A DNA stretch of 64,000 nucleotides. Origin: Dipylidium caninum. Its lineage: Eukaryota; Platyhelminthes; Cestoda; Cyclophyllidea; Dipylidiidae. The stretch is from NCBI GenBank assembly GCA_017562135.1, contig QEYB01000180.1:806001-870000 (forward strand), in the 5' to 3' direction. The translations under genes and the position numbers were made by a program. Positions 60,648-64,000 of the stretch are shown here, in pieces (position 1 is the stretch's first letter; each line of letters starts with the position of its first letter). The notes below the pieces were generated by a model. The model worked only from the letters and a program-made list of their open reading frames with translations, was not told the origin of the DNA and did not search any database.

Positions 60648-61993
60648 CTAAAGCGGTATGAGAACATGTAATAAACTCAGATTAAATGCACCCAAATGAG
60701 CAAGGTAATGAAATATTAAGATTTTTCAATACATATCAAAACATCAATGACTTCATTAATCGAAATTTGTTTTTAGAATAATACACTGCAGTAAGTAGAG
60801 GCCGTACATTTCCACAGGCTCTTGTCCGGATTGAAAACATTCGAAAGTGCAGCAGCATACAGTTGACAGTGGATAAGACTCGCCTTGAGTTGCGGTTTAA
60901 GAAAATTCTAGGAAATAGTGAGAATAACGGCATACAGTGTCCCTATCGAACAAGTATCTGCACACAGAGGTCGCATTTATAGGTATCGCGCAGCCGATAA
61001 TCCAACAAAATGTTGGGAAATCAGACGGTTTAGGGCAATCCATTGAAGCATTTAGGAAGAACCAAAACCTATCGCCACACACTTGTCATTTGAAAGAAGC
61101 AGTATATGTCCAACCTTTAACAAATTTTTGTTTCGCATAATAAAACAATCATTTTTGGTACAGTTAAAGACATTTTCGCACATACAGATAAAAATTTTAT
61201 CATATACCACAGTTACATCTGCGTTTTCAGTTGAGCATAACAATTAACTAATATAAATATTATTATCTCTCACGTCTATTACTTTTCGTTTTAGTAAATG
61301 AGGTGGGTAATGATTTCTGCAACCATGGATGTCCGATATTTGACATGGGAGTTTGTAGAAATCATGAGGTTCTCATTTACTTCATCGAATTTCATAAACG
61401 GTTTTATCATACATTTCACCGGTATTAACTACTCTTTCTTTTATTTTCAACTACAGACACTCCACGTCGCCGAGCAAATACATCACTTCCACTATATTTA
61501 ACGGCAAATCCTTATTCAATCCTCAAAACGAAATGGGAGAATACCTATATAGGAATTGCACATTTCTGTGTAATAATGCCATTAATGTTATCGGCTCTTT
61601 TCTATTGCATATTTTATAAAGTACGAAATTCTTTGATGCACAATGCTTTAAGCCGCCTAAGTTTCTCACATGTTTTGAGCTGGTTTTCCACTGACCCTCT
61701 TTAGTTGCGATTTATACCATTTATTTGAGGTTATAGATTTTTAAGCGTTATAATCACACCCTGTTGTAATGCTTGACTGAAGATGAGATCCAGGATATGA
61801 AACATTGCTCATTCACACCTTGGTGTTAATTTGTCGATTAGGGTCATTTCGAAAGGATTAGAGTCATGTTCACCTCCACTCTATTAAAGACCTCACTAAT
61901 ACTTGTTTTAATTCGTGCGTGTTCTTGTCTTACCTTTGGTTTTCCTTGCTCCAAAATTCTTGCTCGCTTCTAGATTTTTCCCTGGATCCCTGA
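60648..61993. other. AT-rich region without a supported gene
   Basis: It may hold the 5' end of the CAMSAP gene. No start exon, tRNA or transposon was recognised. An 18-bp sequence at 61293-61310 also occurs at 31772-31789 next to the start codon of the mucin-like gene. Confidence 0.4.
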
Positions 61994-62331
61994 GTGTGCG
62001 ATACCGTTTCCCCATTTTGTTCGAAAGAAAATACATACCATGAATATCAGGGAGAGCCTCTTTTCTGCAACGCGATCGCACTGGTCTCGACTGCCATATT
62101 CAACGTTCATTCCAAGTCGTCAACATTTCTAAACGATTCTAACCTCGATAATTATCATTTTCTTCTCCTAAACCAGTTCTCGGTAAGTATTCTGGTGCAT
62201 TCGGATTTTAGGATTCCCTTCGTGCCTGCCGCGATTCTCGTAGTAATCGTGGGTCTGCTATGAGCCAAAGCCGACGGTACGAAATAAAAGATTCTCGTCT
62301 GGCGCTCCACGTTCCTTTATTATATCGATAG
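61994..62331 (+). CDS. Unrecognised two-exon coding piece
   Basis: An open frame ending at 62182 is followed by a 29-bp intron (62183-62211, GTAAGT..ATTTTAG). The frame then stays open through a 39-codon last exon ending in TAG at 62331. The join reads LLLNQFS|DSLRACRDSRSNRG, ending RLALHVPLLYR. The tiny intron matches others in the window, which supports it as real. An in-frame stop lies just upstream of 61994, so the true 5' border is an acceptor or start close to there. No family was recognised. Confidence 0.4.
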
Positions 62332-63360
62332 AAACCACTAAAAAGTCCAGTTAATTGTTTCATTAAGTAAAAAGCCGACTAAATTTTCACCATATGGTGG
62401 TTCCGTTCGTGGAGGCTGGTCATGACTACCTCTACTGACATAGATTGGTTTATTGCTGCTCCGAATTTAACGTCGTGCCGTCATGGTAAGTCAGATTAGT
62501 GAAAGCACTATGTCAAAATGCTTCCGAGTTATTTCACATATTGAAGCAGCACATTTTTGGGATTTTCGGATTCTTTTTAGTATATAACGATTAAAGAACA
62601 CAAATTGAGGAATTTGAGAGTTCGAACTGTACGTCGGTCAAAAATCATCCATTAGAACGAGTTAGGTGAGACCATTTTATGCTCCAGTTTCTTTGAGAAA
62701 TAGTTGCATCTCCTAAAATGCTTATTGCTATTGAAACGTTGGGTGATACCCTAAACAGAAGAACGTATTACCATGAGTGAAGACAAAAATAATGCCACAA
62801 ATGTATGAAAAATTGACTTTTGGAAATTGAAAATAGACAACAATGCAATGTTCCATCATGCACAAAATGTCAACGTAAGTAACCGTTATGAGCAGTCAAC
62901 ATGGGAACTTGCAGTAACAGATGCATAGTTATCGGTCCAAAATGTTGGTGGCTCTTGAAGGCATATTTCTGAAACAGACTTGAAAGAAAAATCTTGAATA
63001 GATTTGTTTATTGATGTTGTACCTGCCAATTAAGTGACCCCAAAATTCGCAACATTGCCTATTTTGTGAACGCTAACACGCGTCAGAGTGTAGGGCTTTC
63101 CTATATAGTCCATTCTCCCATTAGATATAAAAAATCCATCTGAATGAAAGATACCACAATTTCATTGACATTTTCTATTCGACGAAATAGAGAGTGCTTA
63201 GTTCCTGAATATAAAGAATCTCACTGCTAGGATCACTAATGATCTTTGTCGATCTGACCATCAAATCGTGACAAACAGCAGATCTCCAAAAGAGGGTTCT
63301 AGACTAACTCTTATAGAATAAACGGCTACCATTGAACAGGACGCGATCCCCCTCTCACTT
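62332..63360. other. No supported feature
   Basis: AT-rich sequence with short chance frames only; no domain, RNA or repeat was recognised. Confidence 0.4.
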
Positions 63361-63523
63361 ATGCCTCTTAAGCGTCTGTCCTTAAAACACCTTGGCGACA
63401 AAGTGTACTCTCTTCAAAGAAAGAGACCTCGGGGTAATTGGATGTTATTTAAAACTGACAAGGGGGCGTTCAGTTGCCGAATAAGAATCGCAACCCAAAA
63501 TTTCCTAATTGCTCCGATCATAG
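63361..63523 (+). CDS. Possible first coding exon of an unrecognised gene
   Basis: An ATG-started frame beginning MPLKRLSLKHLGDKVYSLQR, strongly basic, ends at a good GTAAGA donor (63524). Read through, it stops at 63555. No downstream partner could be fixed before the window ends, and no family was recognised. Confidence 0.3.
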
Positions 63524-64000
63524 GTAAGATGGAAAAGGAAACTAGCTGCTGTTGATAAGCGGATGAGACCAACGTAATAGGGATTGAAATTGACTGTCGC
63601 CTTGATGCCTGTTTAAGTTGTAAATGGGCCTTGTGTCTTTGGTGTAATGCGCCTGAAAAAGGCCAAGTCTCGTTAGCTTAGATGGGTTTTACCAACAATT
63701 CCTCTATTTTAACAATATCATCTGACCCTGTTAGCCAATAACAACTTAGGGGACAGAGTAATCCCCTCTTTTGGAGGTATATTCTCTACATCATTTGAAT
63801 ATTTATTTCTTTCAAGCAGCCCGGGGCTATTGACACGATTTTAGCACACAAATAACTCGTCTGGTTTTGTGTGGGAGCAACAATTCTTTTCACTACGTAT
63901 CTGCAAATTTGTTAAAAGTATTATTTAGTAACATATTGACGCACATTATTTGTAATCGCCAGATTAGTCGGAAGGGGTGCGCCGTAGGACTCAGACATGG
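63524..64000. other. Right edge, nothing recognised
   Basis: No exon, RNA gene or repeat could be supported in these last bases. Confidence 0.4.

Noticed and set aside
1..64000. CRISPR arrays, bacterial operons, rRNA genes, insertion sequences
   Set aside because: None were seen; the window is intron-bearing eukaryotic nuclear DNA.

Overview
The window is animal nuclear DNA, most likely from a parasitic flatworm (cestode or trematode). Coding regions are cut into many short exons. Several introns are only 29-35 bp long, beside introns of 1-4 kb. The base composition is AT-rich, and the conserved metazoan genes are fast-evolving and sparse. Tiny introns of this kind are known from flatworms. 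The species cannot be named from this evidence.

Layout from left to right. 3-878 (+) is the 3' end of PIGV. 1865-19803 (-) is one long DOCK-family Rac/Cdc42 exchange-factor gene (SH3, DHR1, armadillo-like middle, DHR2, proline-rich tail), with a decayed mariner transposon in one intron. 20612-24371 (+) is an unrecognised multi-exon gene. DPM3 (21880-22152, -) lies inside its inferred large intron, next to an 87-residue ORF on the same strand as DPM3. 25181-26363 (+) is a CRK-type SH2-SH3-SH3 adaptor. 26753-28146 (+) is an ISOC1/2-type isochorismatase-fold protein. 28803-31767 (-) is a mucin-like single-pass membrane protein. 34999-36024 (+) is RRP7. 36397-37088 (-) is SSR2 (TRAP-beta). 39797-40977 (+) is TAF11. 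42582-43870 (-) is uroporphyrinogen-III synthase. 45448-60647 (-) is a CAMSAP/Patronin gene with a C-terminal CKK domain. The last 3 kb holds two short, unassigned plus-strand coding pieces.

Two functional pairings stand out. A CRK adaptor and a DOCK exchange factor, direct partners in animals, sit about 5 kb apart, and the DOCK tail carries a PxLPxK motif of the type bound by the first CRK SH3 domain. PIGV and DPM3 both serve ER mannose transfer for GPI anchors. Exon borders were placed by hand from GT/GC-AG sites, reading-frame continuity and alignment to remembered family patterns. First exons are missing for DOCK, CRK, TAF11 and CAMSAP.
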